This document shows, in pieces, positions 42,400-49,933 of a stretch of DNA of 64,000 nucleotides. The stretch is taken from NCBI GenBank assembly GCA_019637685.1, contig JAHBVF010000003.1, positions 1-64,000 of the forward strand, in the 5' to 3' direction. The stretch is from Caldilineaceae bacterium (GTDB lineage: Bacteria; Chloroflexota; Anaerolineae; Caldilineales; Caldilineaceae). The first letter of the stretch is position 1. Each line of letters begins with the position of its first letter. Under the pieces are notes generated by a model. The model saw only the letters and a list, made by a program, of their open reading frames with translations. It was not told the DNA's origin and did no database searches. The position numbers were made by a program, and so were the translations under genes.

Positions 42400-43278
42400 T
42401 TAACCTTTAATCCCAGACATCACAATTCCCTGTACGAAATAACGCTGGCCCACAAAGAAGAGGGCGATGGTAGGAATCATTGAAAGCATACAGGCGGCCA
42501 TGAGCAAATGCTGCAAAGGTTCGCCACCCACCTCGGGTGAATTGTTGAAGAATTGCAGCCCCACAGAGACTGTAAATTTGCTGGGCGAGTTCAGATAGAT
42601 TAGAGGACCGATGAAGTCGCTCCAGGAGCCGATAAGGGTGATGATACCCAGGGTCGCCAGAATGGGTTTGCACAGGGGAAGAAGGATTGACCAGAAGATA
42701 CGAAAATAGCCCGCGCCGTCGATGAGCGCGGCCTCGTCCAGATCCCTGGGCAGGGAGAGAAAGAACTGGCGCATGAGAAAAATAGCAAAGGCCCCGCCCC
42801 CAAACCAGGCTGGAACCCACAGGGGTTTCAGCGTATTGATCCAGCCCAGTTTATAAAATAGTACAAACTGGGGAATCAGTGTCACTTCCGCGGGCAGCAT
42901 CATTGTGGCCAGGGTGATCATAAAGAGCGTATCCCGCCCTCGGTATTCAAAACGGGCAAAGGAATAGGCCACCACCGACGCGGTAATAACTGTGCCCAGT
43001 GTGGTCAGTGTGACAACAATTGTCGAATTCATCACCCATATCGTTACGGGGATGCGGGGAATAACGAGCACGCTGTTGTAATTTTCCCACTGGAAGACAT
43101 CAGGGATAATCACCGGTGGGAACGCGGCCATCTCCACCGGTGTCTTGAACGAACTCATCAGCGTCCAAAACAGTGGGAAGCCGAACAACACACACAGACT
43201 TAACACCGTCAGATAAAGCACAATTCGGCCCGGTGTCAGGCGAATGCCAGGGGATTGTCGTACAGTCATTTGCGCCAT
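42400..43278 (-). CDS. MalG-like sugar ABC permease
   Basis: A 292-aa CUT1 permease with six predicted helices. Typical marks are the first helix at about 19-41 followed by LMSSFKTPVEMAAFPP, the EAA loop in PRDLDEAALIDGAGYFRIF and the C-terminal QRYFVQGIVMSGIKG. The start has AGGAGA 6 nt upstream. It partners the MalF-like permease whose gene ends 10 bp upstream. The sugar-importer ATPase (MsmK type) is not encoded in the window and is presumably shared. Confidence 0.93.
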   Translation of the reverse strand: MAQMTVRQSPGIRLTPGRIVLYLTVLSLCVLFGFPLFWTLMSSFKTPVEMAAFPPVIIPDVFQWENYNSVLVIPRIPVTIWVMNSTIVVTLTTLGTVITASVVAYSFARFEYRGRDTLFMITLATMMLPAEVTLIPQFVLFYKLGWINTLKPLWVPAWFGGGAFAIFLMRQFFLSLPRDLDEAALIDGAGYFRIFWSILLPLCKPILATLGIITLIGSWSDFIGPLIYLNSPSKFTVSVGLQFFNNSPEVGGEPLQHLLMAACMLSMIPTIALFFVGQRYFVQGIVMSGIKG

Positions 43279-43288
43279 CAGGTCTCTC

Positions 43289-44257
43289 CTATGCGCCTTC
43301 GTAATGGACCCAGCGCCGAGATGTGACGACCTGGAAGGATGTAAAAACGATCAGAATGGCGGCCAGAACCCAAGCCAAAGAACTGCCATAGCCCATCTTA
43401 AAATAAAGGAAGGCTTGGTTGTAGATATGCAGGGCAAAAAACCAGGTGGCGTAGGACGGTCCGCCCTGTGTCGCCACCCAGGCAGTGGTAAATACTTTGA
43501 GAGCGCCGATCACCGCCAGCACCAGATTGAAGAAGATTGTCGGTGTGAGCAGGGGTAGCGTGACATGGCGGAATTTAGCCCAGACACCGCCGCCATCAAT
43601 AGCTGCCGCGTCATAGAGTTCCTGGGGCACACCCTGCAAACCAGCCAGGAAGATGAGCATTGTGTTGCCCCCCACCGCGGCCCAGATGTTGATCATCGTC
43701 ACCGAATAGAGGGCCGTATCCCGCGAGGTGAACCAGGCCGGGGGGTTGTCGATGCCTAAATTCCGCAGAAAAGCGTTGACCGGGCCGAGGGTAGGCTGCA
43801 AGAGATAGGTCCACACCACAGCCAGAGCCACCGCGGGGATCAGATGGGGCACGAAGAAAACGGTACGAAAGATATTCGTGCCAATCAGCCGCTGATTGAG
43901 CATTATCGCCAACAACAATGCCCCGACAATCGCCACCGGCACATAAATAGCGGCAAACGAAAAAGTACGTCCCAGAGACGACCAGAAGAGATTGTCTCCG
44001 TTGAAGGCGTGGCTGTAGTTCGCCAGCCCGACCCATTTGGGCGCGCTGGTGATGCCATATTCAGTGAAGCCAAAATAGAGCGAAGCGATAATCGGCCCCC
44101 CCCAAAAGACAATCAGCCCGATGATCCAGGGCAGAGAAAAGGCATATCCCCAGAGAGCTTTGTTGGTTTGCACTCTGGATCGTGCCCCCACCGCCCGTGA
44201 GACCCAGGAAAGTTTCCCCCCGATAGGCACGCTTTGTTGGTTTTGAGCAACAGCCAT
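43289..44257 (-). CDS. MalF-like sugar ABC permease
   Basis: A 322-aa CUT1 permease with AAGGAGA upstream of the start. The N-terminal 35 residues are cytoplasmic, then about six helices. Family marks are LPWIIGLIVFWGGPIIASLY, the EAA loop VPQELYDAAAIDGGGVWAKF and the terminal region IYNQAFLYFKMGYGSSLAW. It works with the MalG-like protein and a Tat-type sugar-binding lipoprotein encoded downstream. Confidence 0.93.
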   Translation of the reverse strand: MAVAQNQQSVPIGGKLSWVSRAVGARSRVQTNKALWGYAFSLPWIIGLIVFWGGPIIASLYFGFTEYGITSAPKWVGLANYSHAFNGDNLFWSSLGRTFSFAAIYVPVAIVGALLLAIMLNQRLIGTNIFRTVFFVPHLIPAVALAVVWTYLLQPTLGPVNAFLRNLGIDNPPAWFTSRDTALYSVTMINIWAAVGGNTMLIFLAGLQGVPQELYDAAAIDGGGVWAKFRHVTLPLLTPTIFFNLVLAVIGALKVFTTAWVATQGGPSYATWFFALHIYNQAFLYFKMGYGSSLAWVLAAILIVFTSFQVVTSRRWVHYEGA

Positions 44258-44383
44258 TATTTCTCCTTCAGTTCAGTGCGTAGGTACGGCTTCTAACCGC
44301 ACAATTCCCGGGCATCTAAAAAATATACGTTCGAAAACCACACCTGCTATTTTTGACGATAAAACAGAACCAAAACGCCAGAA

Positions 44384-45595
44384 TCAAGACGGCAGCGTCC
44401 AATAGGCGGGAGGCGCATCCTGCCAGCGGGGCACACTCAGCCCATTGGCATCGTAGACGATCTCGCCCGCGCGCAGGGTCATGGCGCATTCGAGCTTTTT
44501 GTCACCTTCTATTTTGGCCTTGCCACAGTCCACAAAACCAAATTCGCCGGTTTGCATTTGTAACACAGCCACATCGGCTTCCGCGCCCACACTCAGATGG
44601 CCCAATTCCGGATGGCCGATCTCCTGGGCGGGGGTCAGTGTGGAACGATATATGACTTCGGCCAGCGGCATTCCGATGTTGAGAATTTTGTTCATCGTTG
44701 TCAGCATATCCACCACCACCCCGTGTACATTGCGGATGTGCAGATCGGTGCTGATAGAGTCGGGGCTGAAGCCATTCTGCATGGCCGGGACCGCATTGCG
44801 GAACCAGAAACTGCCCGCGCCGTGGCCCAGATCGAAAATCACGCCCCGTTCGCGCGCTTTGAAGAGAAAGTCGTGGGGTTTGCCCGCCTCGTCCACAATC
44901 GGGAATTGTTGGGCAAAAACGTGGGTGTGGATGTCACCCGGCCGCATCTTCTCCAGAATCAGTTCGGGGTAGGTGCGTTCGGGCCGGGGCCAGAAGTCCA
45001 CCATCAGGGGTTTGCCACACAGTTTGCTGGCCTCCACGCCCCGGTCCACCGCGGCCCAGGGCGTGTGGATGTCGTCAAAGGGTTGGCGTGCCCAATAGTG
45101 GGCGGTCTTCACGCCGACGCAGATGTCGGGATAGGCCAGCACTGTGCCCGCGCAGAGTTCCGGATCGAAGTTGGCCGGGTCCTGTTCAAAGTCGCCGATC
45201 ATTCCCTGATCTACAATATTGATGAAGGCAAAGATGCGGGTTTTGGCCAGATCGATGACTGTGCGTTTGAAGTGGAGAAAGTGGCGTGCGCCCGCTGTGC
45301 CAGTGTCCACAAAGGTCGTTACGCCAGAGCGAAAGGAGTGGGAGTCGGCCATAACCGACAGACCTTCTGGCTCCCGGGTGTGATAGACATGCACATGGAT
45401 ATCGATGAGGCCGGGTGTAACATACAGGCCAGAGACGTCAACCGTCTTGTTAGCCAGCGAGGGGTCAATGTCTGCTTCCAATGCGGCAATCGTACCGCCG
45501 CGGATTGCCACATCCATCCGTCCGTCGATGCCGTTTTTGGCACAGATGGTGTGGCCGCCCTTCAGGAGCAAGTCATAGCGGAGAGAATCGCTCAT
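44384..45595 (-). CDS. Amidohydrolase/deacetylase family metalloenzyme
   Basis: A 403-aa enzyme with an N-terminal urease-like beta sandwich (DLLLKGGHTICAKNGIDG, DVAIRGGTIAALE), then HVHVYH (HxH metal motif) at about residue 67, a probable carbamylated Lys in GVKTAH, HTHVFAQ, a later His in LGHGAGSF and Asp in SISTDLH. It belongs to the dihydroorotase/D-aminoacylase branch that includes the EF_0837/AHA_3915 group, often encoded with DgaE-like enzymes. It probably cleaves an amide or N-acetyl bond of a sugar acid or amino-acid derivative in the cytoplasm. It is 127 bp upstream of the MalF-like gene and 37 bp downstream of an unknown gene. Confidence 0.85.
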   Translation of the reverse strand: MSDSLRYDLLLKGGHTICAKNGIDGRMDVAIRGGTIAALEADIDPSLANKTVDVSGLYVTPGLIDIHVHVYHTREPEGLSVMADSHSFRSGVTTFVDTGTAGARHFLHFKRTVIDLAKTRIFAFINIVDQGMIGDFEQDPANFDPELCAGTVLAYPDICVGVKTAHYWARQPFDDIHTPWAAVDRGVEASKLCGKPLMVDFWPRPERTYPELILEKMRPGDIHTHVFAQQFPIVDEAGKPHDFLFKARERGVIFDLGHGAGSFWFRNAVPAMQNGFSPDSISTDLHIRNVHGVVVDMLTTMNKILNIGMPLAEVIYRSTLTPAQEIGHPELGHLSVGAEADVAVLQMQTGEFGFVDCGKAKIEGDKKLECAMTLRAGEIVYDANGLSVPRWQDAPPAYWTLPS

Positions 45596-45631
45596 GCCTT
45601 TTCCTTCGTTTCTGTTGTGTGTGGTGTGATC

Positions 45632-46153
45632 CTACTTCTGCAACGCCTTCTGAAAGAGGGCAGTGCCGTAGAATTCGTAGGAAGCGGCTTTATCGGGCAC
45701 ATCCACGACGTGAACGGTAAAGCGGGCGGGCACGCCGTTGTCCGGGCAGTTCTCGCGGAAGAAGGTTCCGTAGGCCCGGCGATAGGCTTCGTACAGCCGC
45801 GCTTGCTCTTTCGCATACCCTTCCGGGTCCACCAGGGGATGGGGGGACTTGGGCTGGCAGCCAAAGGCATGAATTTCAATAAAATCAACTTGGGCTATGC
45901 TATCACAAATGCCAGCCTCCTGCAACCATTTCTCCCAGCAACGGAAAACCAGCGGAATTTCTACATCGGGGTCCATAAAGGTTACACTGTCCAGCCCCAG
46001 AACATTGGCCGCGGAATAGCCACCGGTCAGTCCTGAAAAATGGATTTTGAGATCGCCGTCGGGCTGCTCTTCTGTCACCAGTGCGGAGAGAACCGGTGCA
46101 TCGCCAGTTGAATAGTAAGTAATTTTGCCGCGCCGCTTAACGTTAAAGGCCAT
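45632..46153 (-). CDS. Unrecognised 173-aa protein, first gene of the leftward operon
   Basis: The ATG at 46153 has AAGGA 7 nt upstream and directly precedes a compact globular sequence; the longer frame (to 46255) would cross the promoter. No signal peptide or membrane helix. Visible features are RRGKITYYSTGDAPVLSALV, HFSGLTGGYSAANVLGLDSV (glycine-rich loop), a His/Cys spot in IEIHAFGCQPKSPHP and FTVHVVDVPDKAASYEFYG near the end. I do not recognise the family. As first gene before an amidohydrolase and a sugar importer it may be a small catabolic enzyme or ligand-binding protein. Confidence 0.75.
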   Translation of the reverse strand: MAFNVKRRGKITYYSTGDAPVLSALVTEEQPDGDLKIHFSGLTGGYSAANVLGLDSVTFMDPDVEIPLVFRCWEKWLQEAGICDSIAQVDFIEIHAFGCQPKSPHPLVDPEGYAKEQARLYEAYRRAYGTFFRENCPDNGVPARFTVHVVDVPDKAASYEFYGTALFQKALQK

Positions 46154-46226
46154 TGAGGTATCCTTACGGTTGGGGGAATGTTTTGCTATGGAAGTGTTTG
46201 TCGAAGGGTTTCGTGTACGTTCGGAT

Positions 46227-46255
46227 AGTATACAATTCTTTGGAAAATTGCGCAA
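46227..46255 (-). promoter_or_regulatory. Candidate sigma70 promoter of the leftward operon
   Basis: On the minus strand TTGCGC (46255-46250) is followed after exactly 17 bp by TATACT (46232-46227). The -10 ends 73 bp before the start of the 173-aa gene. The -35 has four of six consensus bases. Confidence 0.55.
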
Positions 46256-46268
46256 CGTCGATTATTGC

Positions 46269-46284
46269 ACGACAATTCTGTCGT
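46269..46284. promoter_or_regulatory. Candidate operator between divergent promoters
   Basis: ACGACA-ATTC-TGTCGT is an inverted repeat with 6-bp perfect arms, nested in a wider GCACGA...TCGTGC pair (from 46267 to about 46294). It sits 14 bp upstream of the leftward -35 and 48 bp upstream of the rightward -35, where one regulator could control both operons. No LacI, GntR or IclR gene is in the window, so the regulator would be encoded elsewhere. Confidence 0.4.
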
Positions 46285-46331
46285 TTTTTCGTGCGACTTG
46301 ACGGTCTGTAGGGTCATAGACAGGGCAAAAA

Positions 46332-46360
46332 TTGACGTAAACAGAAATCCGCACTATACT
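46332..46360 (+). promoter_or_regulatory. Candidate strong sigma70 promoter of the rightward operon
   Basis: TTGACG (46332-46337), a 17-bp spacer, then TATACT (46355-46360): close to consensus. It lies about 160 bp upstream of the binding-protein ATG at 46520, leaving a long 5' leader. Confidence 0.65.
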
Positions 46361-46519
46361 TCGATCGTTTGAAAGGGACGCTGATTGCTGTTCCTAACTG
46401 GCACCAAAATATACTTCATCTGCCTTAATAACTTCCCCTGTTTTTTGTTGAGCCAATAGGCTCGAACAACGGTTCCCAAACTTTACAGTATCCGTAGATA
46501 CAACAGAAGGAGACTTGCA

Positions 46520-47974
46520 ATGACGCAAAAGAACGGTTTGACCCGACGCACCTTCCTCAGAAATACTGCTTTTCTGAGCGCAGGTGCATTCCTGGCTGCC
46601 TGTGCCCCAGCAGCACCCGCGGCTCCTGCTGCCCAGGCGCCCGCGGCTGCCGCAACAGCAGCCCCCGCTACAGAAGCCGCTGCTCCGGCCGTCGTAGACC
46701 CCATGAATCCCCTGGGCTTAGTATCTGGCGAACCCCTGGAAGGCATCTTCTTTGAGGGTGGCTTTGGCCGGGGCTATCTGGACAATGCCGCCGACATCTA
46801 CCGCCGGCTTCATCCGGAAAACCCGATGACGGTTGAGGGCATTCAGCGGGTGGGCGATCAGCTGCGTCCCCGTTTCATCGGCGGCAACCCGCCCGATGTG
46901 ATCGACAACAGCGGTGCAGGCAATCTGGACCAGGCCGCGCTGGTGGCCGACGGCGAATTGATGGACTTGGCGCCGCTCTTCAACGCGCCGTCCCTGGACA
47001 CCCCCGGCAAAACTTTTGGCGAAACCCTCTTCCCCGGTTCCCAGGAGAGCGGCAAGTATGGCGGCGTGCAGTATTCCCTGCAATTGGCCTATACCATTTC
47101 TGGCATCTGGCACAGCCAAAGCCTCTTTACCGAGAAGGGCTGGACATACCCCAGGACCTGGGACGATATGCTGGCCTTCTGCGAGATGATCAAAACAGAG
47201 ACCGACATGGCCCCCTGGACCTATCAGGGCAAGTATCCCCAATATATGGTCTTTGGCGTGCTTATGCCGTTGATTTACAAAAACGGTGGCCTGCAACTGA
47301 TCATCGATCTGGACAATCTGGTTGATGGCGCCTGGAACAATCCTGCGGTGGTCAAATCCCTGGAGCAGGTGCAGGCGTTACATACCAACGGCTACATTAT
47401 GCAGGGGACCGAAGGCTTGACCCACACCGAAGCCCAGGCCGAGTGGCTGAACGGCAAAGCCGTCTTTCTACCCTGCGGCACCTGGCTGGAAAACGAAATG
47501 CGTTCCATGACCCCCGACAACTTCGATATGGTTGTCCAAGCGGTCCCCGGCGGGCAGGACGAGAGTACGGCTGACTCGATTCTGGCTTGGTCAGGTGAAG
47601 ACTTCATTGTGCCGACCAATGGCAAGAACTCCGTCGGCGGCATGGAATATCTGCGCTGTCTGATGTCTGTGGAAAATGCCAAGTGGTTTGCCCAGAACGT
47701 CAGCGCGATTATGCCTGTGGTGGGTGGCACCGAAGGTGTGGAACTCAGCCCTGCTGTGGTGTCTGCCTCTGCAATTGCTGAAGCTTCCGGCGAATCCACC
47801 TTCGACTACTCCTGGAAGAACTGGTACACGCCGATGGCTGATGAGACCCGGGATCGCACCGGCGACCTGTTGACCGGACGCATTACCCCCGAAGAGTGGA
47901 TCGAAGCTGTGCAGAAGAAGGCCGACGAAGTCAAGGCCGACTCGAATATCCCCAAGTACGAGCGCGCTGGCTAA
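46520..47974 (+). CDS. Sugar ABC importer binding lipoprotein (SBP family 1), second CUT1 system
   Basis: A 484-aa product with AAGGAG 8 nt upstream of the ATG. Signal: twin Arg RRTFLRN, h-region, lipobox LAAC, then an Ala/Pro-rich linker to about residue 55. The body is typical of family 1 binding proteins (NPPDVIDNSGAGNLDQAALV, WTYPRTWDDMLAFCEMI, EAQAEWLNGKAVFLPCGTWL). It belongs with the MalF/MalG-like permeases encoded after a terminator. It is not a close copy of the binding protein of the leftward operon, so a different sugar form may be imported. Confidence 0.9.
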   Translation: MTQKNGLTRRTFLRNTAFLSAGAFLAACAPAAPAAPAAQAPAAAATAAPATEAAAPAVVDPMNPLGLVSGEPLEGIFFEGGFGRGYLDNAADIYRRLHPENPMTVEGIQRVGDQLRPRFIGGNPPDVIDNSGAGNLDQAALVADGELMDLAPLFNAPSLDTPGKTFGETLFPGSQESGKYGGVQYSLQLAYTISGIWHSQSLFTEKGWTYPRTWDDMLAFCEMIKTETDMAPWTYQGKYPQYMVFGVLMPLIYKNGGLQLIIDLDNLVDGAWNNPAVVKSLEQVQALHTNGYIMQGTEGLTHTEAQAEWLNGKAVFLPCGTWLENEMRSMTPDNFDMVVQAVPGGQDESTADSILAWSGEDFIVPTNGKNSVGGMEYLRCLMSVENAKWFAQNVSAIMPVVGGTEGVELSPAVVSASAIAEASGESTFDYSWKNWYTPMADETRDRTGDLLTGRITPEEWIEAVQKKADEVKADSNIPKYERAG

Positions 47975-48070
47975 CACAACGCACAATCGTTCTCTCCTCG
48001 GCCTCTATTGCCGTAGGGAGAATGATGGCGTTTGACCACTCGCGGCCGTATCTTCGGTGAAGAACTTCAG

Positions 48071-48111
48071 AAACTGGCCTGCGTTCCGCTTGCGGGCGCA
48101 GGCCGGTTTTT
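48071..48111 (+). terminator. Rho-independent terminator inside the importer operon
   Basis: Thirteen-bp arms (48071-48083 and 48097-48109) including GGCCTGCG/CGCAGGCC and AAAC/GTTT with one G-T wobble; the loop can fold again (CCGC/GCGG). It ends in a TTTTT run. It lies between the binding-protein stop and the MalF-like start, fitting partial readthrough to the permeases. Confidence 0.85.
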
Positions 48112-48154
48112 ATCTGTACCAGCTTCTATCTACGGAGGTACAACGGAGGAACTT

Positions 48155-49030
48155 ATGTACCGCAACAAATACCGGCTGATTGTCCCCTTTCTCATCCCCT
48201 CGATTCTGCTCTATGTCACTTTCGTTCTCTATCCCTACGGGCGGGCTATGTACATCAGTCTGACCCAATGGCGTGGCCTCTCCAAGCCACCCGTATTCAT
48301 CGGCCTGGAGAACTTCTCCAAAATGCTGGGCGACAGCAATTTCTGGAATGCTTTGGGCAACAACGCCTTCTATATTGTCTCCCTGCCCATCTTCACCATC
48401 GGCCTCGCCCTCTTTTTCGCCTTTGTCCTGACCCAGGGCGCGCGCTTTGCCCGTTTCTACCGCATCACATTCTTCTTCCCCCAGGTGATGTCGATGGTGG
48501 CTATCGGCGTGCTGTGGAGTTTCGTCTATCATCCCACCATCGGCTTTCTCAATTCCTTCCTGAAATTGATTGGCATGTCGAATCCGCCTGTCTGGTTGGG
48601 AAACCCGGACTACGTGCTGACCGCGCTTTCGAGTGTGGCTGTCTGGCAGGCGGTCGGCTTCTTTATGGTCCTCTTTATCGCGGCGATGGAGTCGATCCCG
48701 GCCACCTACTACGAAGCGGCGATGATCGACGGCGCGTCCCAATGGCACATCTTCTGGAATATCACCATTCCTCTGATTTGGGGGACGATCCAGACCGCGC
48801 TGATCTTCATTATGATTGAAGCCACCAGTATGTTTACTATCACCCAAACGATGACAGAAGGCGGTCCCAGCCGCGGCTCGGAGGTGCTCTCCACCTACCT
48901 CTACAACGAAGCCTTCATCAACAGCAATTTTGGCTACGGCACAGCCATCGCCGTGGCCCTCTTCTTTCTGACTCTCTTCATCTCCGTCATCCTCACCCGC
49001 CTTCTGCGCCGCGAAAGCCTGGAGTTCTAG
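48155..49030 (+). CDS. MalF-like sugar ABC permease, second CUT1 system
   Basis: The ATG at 48155 (CGGAGGA 5 nt upstream) is chosen; the frame opens 123 bp earlier but that stretch contains the terminator. The 291-aa product starts at once with a helix (IVPFLIPSILLYVTFVLYPY) and has six helices. Marks are SLTQWRGLSKPPVFIGLENF and the EAA loop IPATYYEAAMIDGASQWHIF. It pairs with the MalG-like protein encoded 2 bp downstream. Confidence 0.93.
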   Translation: MYRNKYRLIVPFLIPSILLYVTFVLYPYGRAMYISLTQWRGLSKPPVFIGLENFSKMLGDSNFWNALGNNAFYIVSLPIFTIGLALFFAFVLTQGARFARFYRITFFFPQVMSMVAIGVLWSFVYHPTIGFLNSFLKLIGMSNPPVWLGNPDYVLTALSSVAVWQAVGFFMVLFIAAMESIPATYYEAAMIDGASQWHIFWNITIPLIWGTIQTALIFIMIEATSMFTITQTMTEGGPSRGSEVLSTYLYNEAFINSNFGYGTAIAVALFFLTLFISVILTRLLRRESLEF

Positions 49031-49032
49031 CC

Positions 49033-49926
49033 ATGACAATCAACTCTGCGGAACTGCCCACACCGAAAATGAGTACCCCAGTGGCTGGCAAGCCTACCGG
49101 TTTCAGCCTCTCCCGGATGCTGCTGAACATCGTCCTGGCCTTCTGGGCTGCGCTGGTCGTCTTCCCGATGCTCTGGCTGCTCTACACATCCTTCAAAACC
49201 GACAAAGAAATCTTCTTCAGCCCCTGGTCCCTGCCAGAGGCTCTGCAATGGGACAACTATGTGCGGGGCTGGGTGGATGCCCACATCGGCGACTACTTTC
49301 TCAACAGTTTCATCGTCGTGCTGCCCTCTCTGGTGCTAATCCTCGGCCTGTCCGCGATGACGGCCTATGTGCTGGCCCGTTTCCCTTTTCCCGGCAACCG
49401 GATTATCTTCTACGGCTTTATGGCCGGGATGCTCTTTCCGGTCTTTCTGGCCCTGATTCCCCTCTTCTTTCTGGTCAAAGATTTGGGGATGCTCAACAGC
49501 TTTCCGGGACTGATTCTGGTCTACACGGCCTATTCCCTGCCCTTTAGCGTCTTCTTTCTCACCGGCTTCTTCAAGACCCTCCCTTCGGAACTGCACGAAG
49601 CGGCCATCATCGACGGCGCCAACCAGTTTCAGGTCTTCTTCCGGGTGATGCTGCCTCTGGCCCAGCCGGGGCTGCTCAGTATCGGCATCTTCAACTTTCT
49701 GGGCATGTGGAATCAATACCTATTGCCGCTGGTGTTGATGAGCGATGCCAAAAATTACGTGCTCACCCAGGGCCTGGCCTATATGCTGCATCAGCAGTAT
49801 TACCAGAACGACTGGAGCGCGCTCTTTGCTGCTGTCAGTATGATTATGATCCCGACCCTCCTCGTCTATTCCATCTTCCAGAGCCAGATTCAGAAGGGCA
49901 TCACAGTCGGTGCTTTGAAAGGATAG
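49033..49926 (+). CDS. MalG-like sugar ABC permease, second CUT1 system
   Basis: A 297-aa permease; its ribosome site (GGAG) lies in the last codons of the MalF-like gene, indicating translational coupling. Six helices, LLYTSFKTDKEIFFSPWSLP after the first, an EAA loop at LPSELHEAAIIDGANQFQVF and the ending QIQKGITVGALKG. Together with the MalF-like permease it moves a sugar across the membrane using an ATPase encoded outside the window. Confidence 0.93.
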   Translation: MTINSAELPTPKMSTPVAGKPTGFSLSRMLLNIVLAFWAALVVFPMLWLLYTSFKTDKEIFFSPWSLPEALQWDNYVRGWVDAHIGDYFLNSFIVVLPSLVLILGLSAMTAYVLARFPFPGNRIIFYGFMAGMLFPVFLALIPLFFLVKDLGMLNSFPGLILVYTAYSLPFSVFFLTGFFKTLPSELHEAAIIDGANQFQVFFRVMLPLAQPGLLSIGIFNFLGMWNQYLLPLVLMSDAKNYVLTQGLAYMLHQQYYQNDWSALFAAVSMIMIPTLLVYSIFQSQIQKGITVGALKG

Positions 49927-49933
49927 CCATCCC

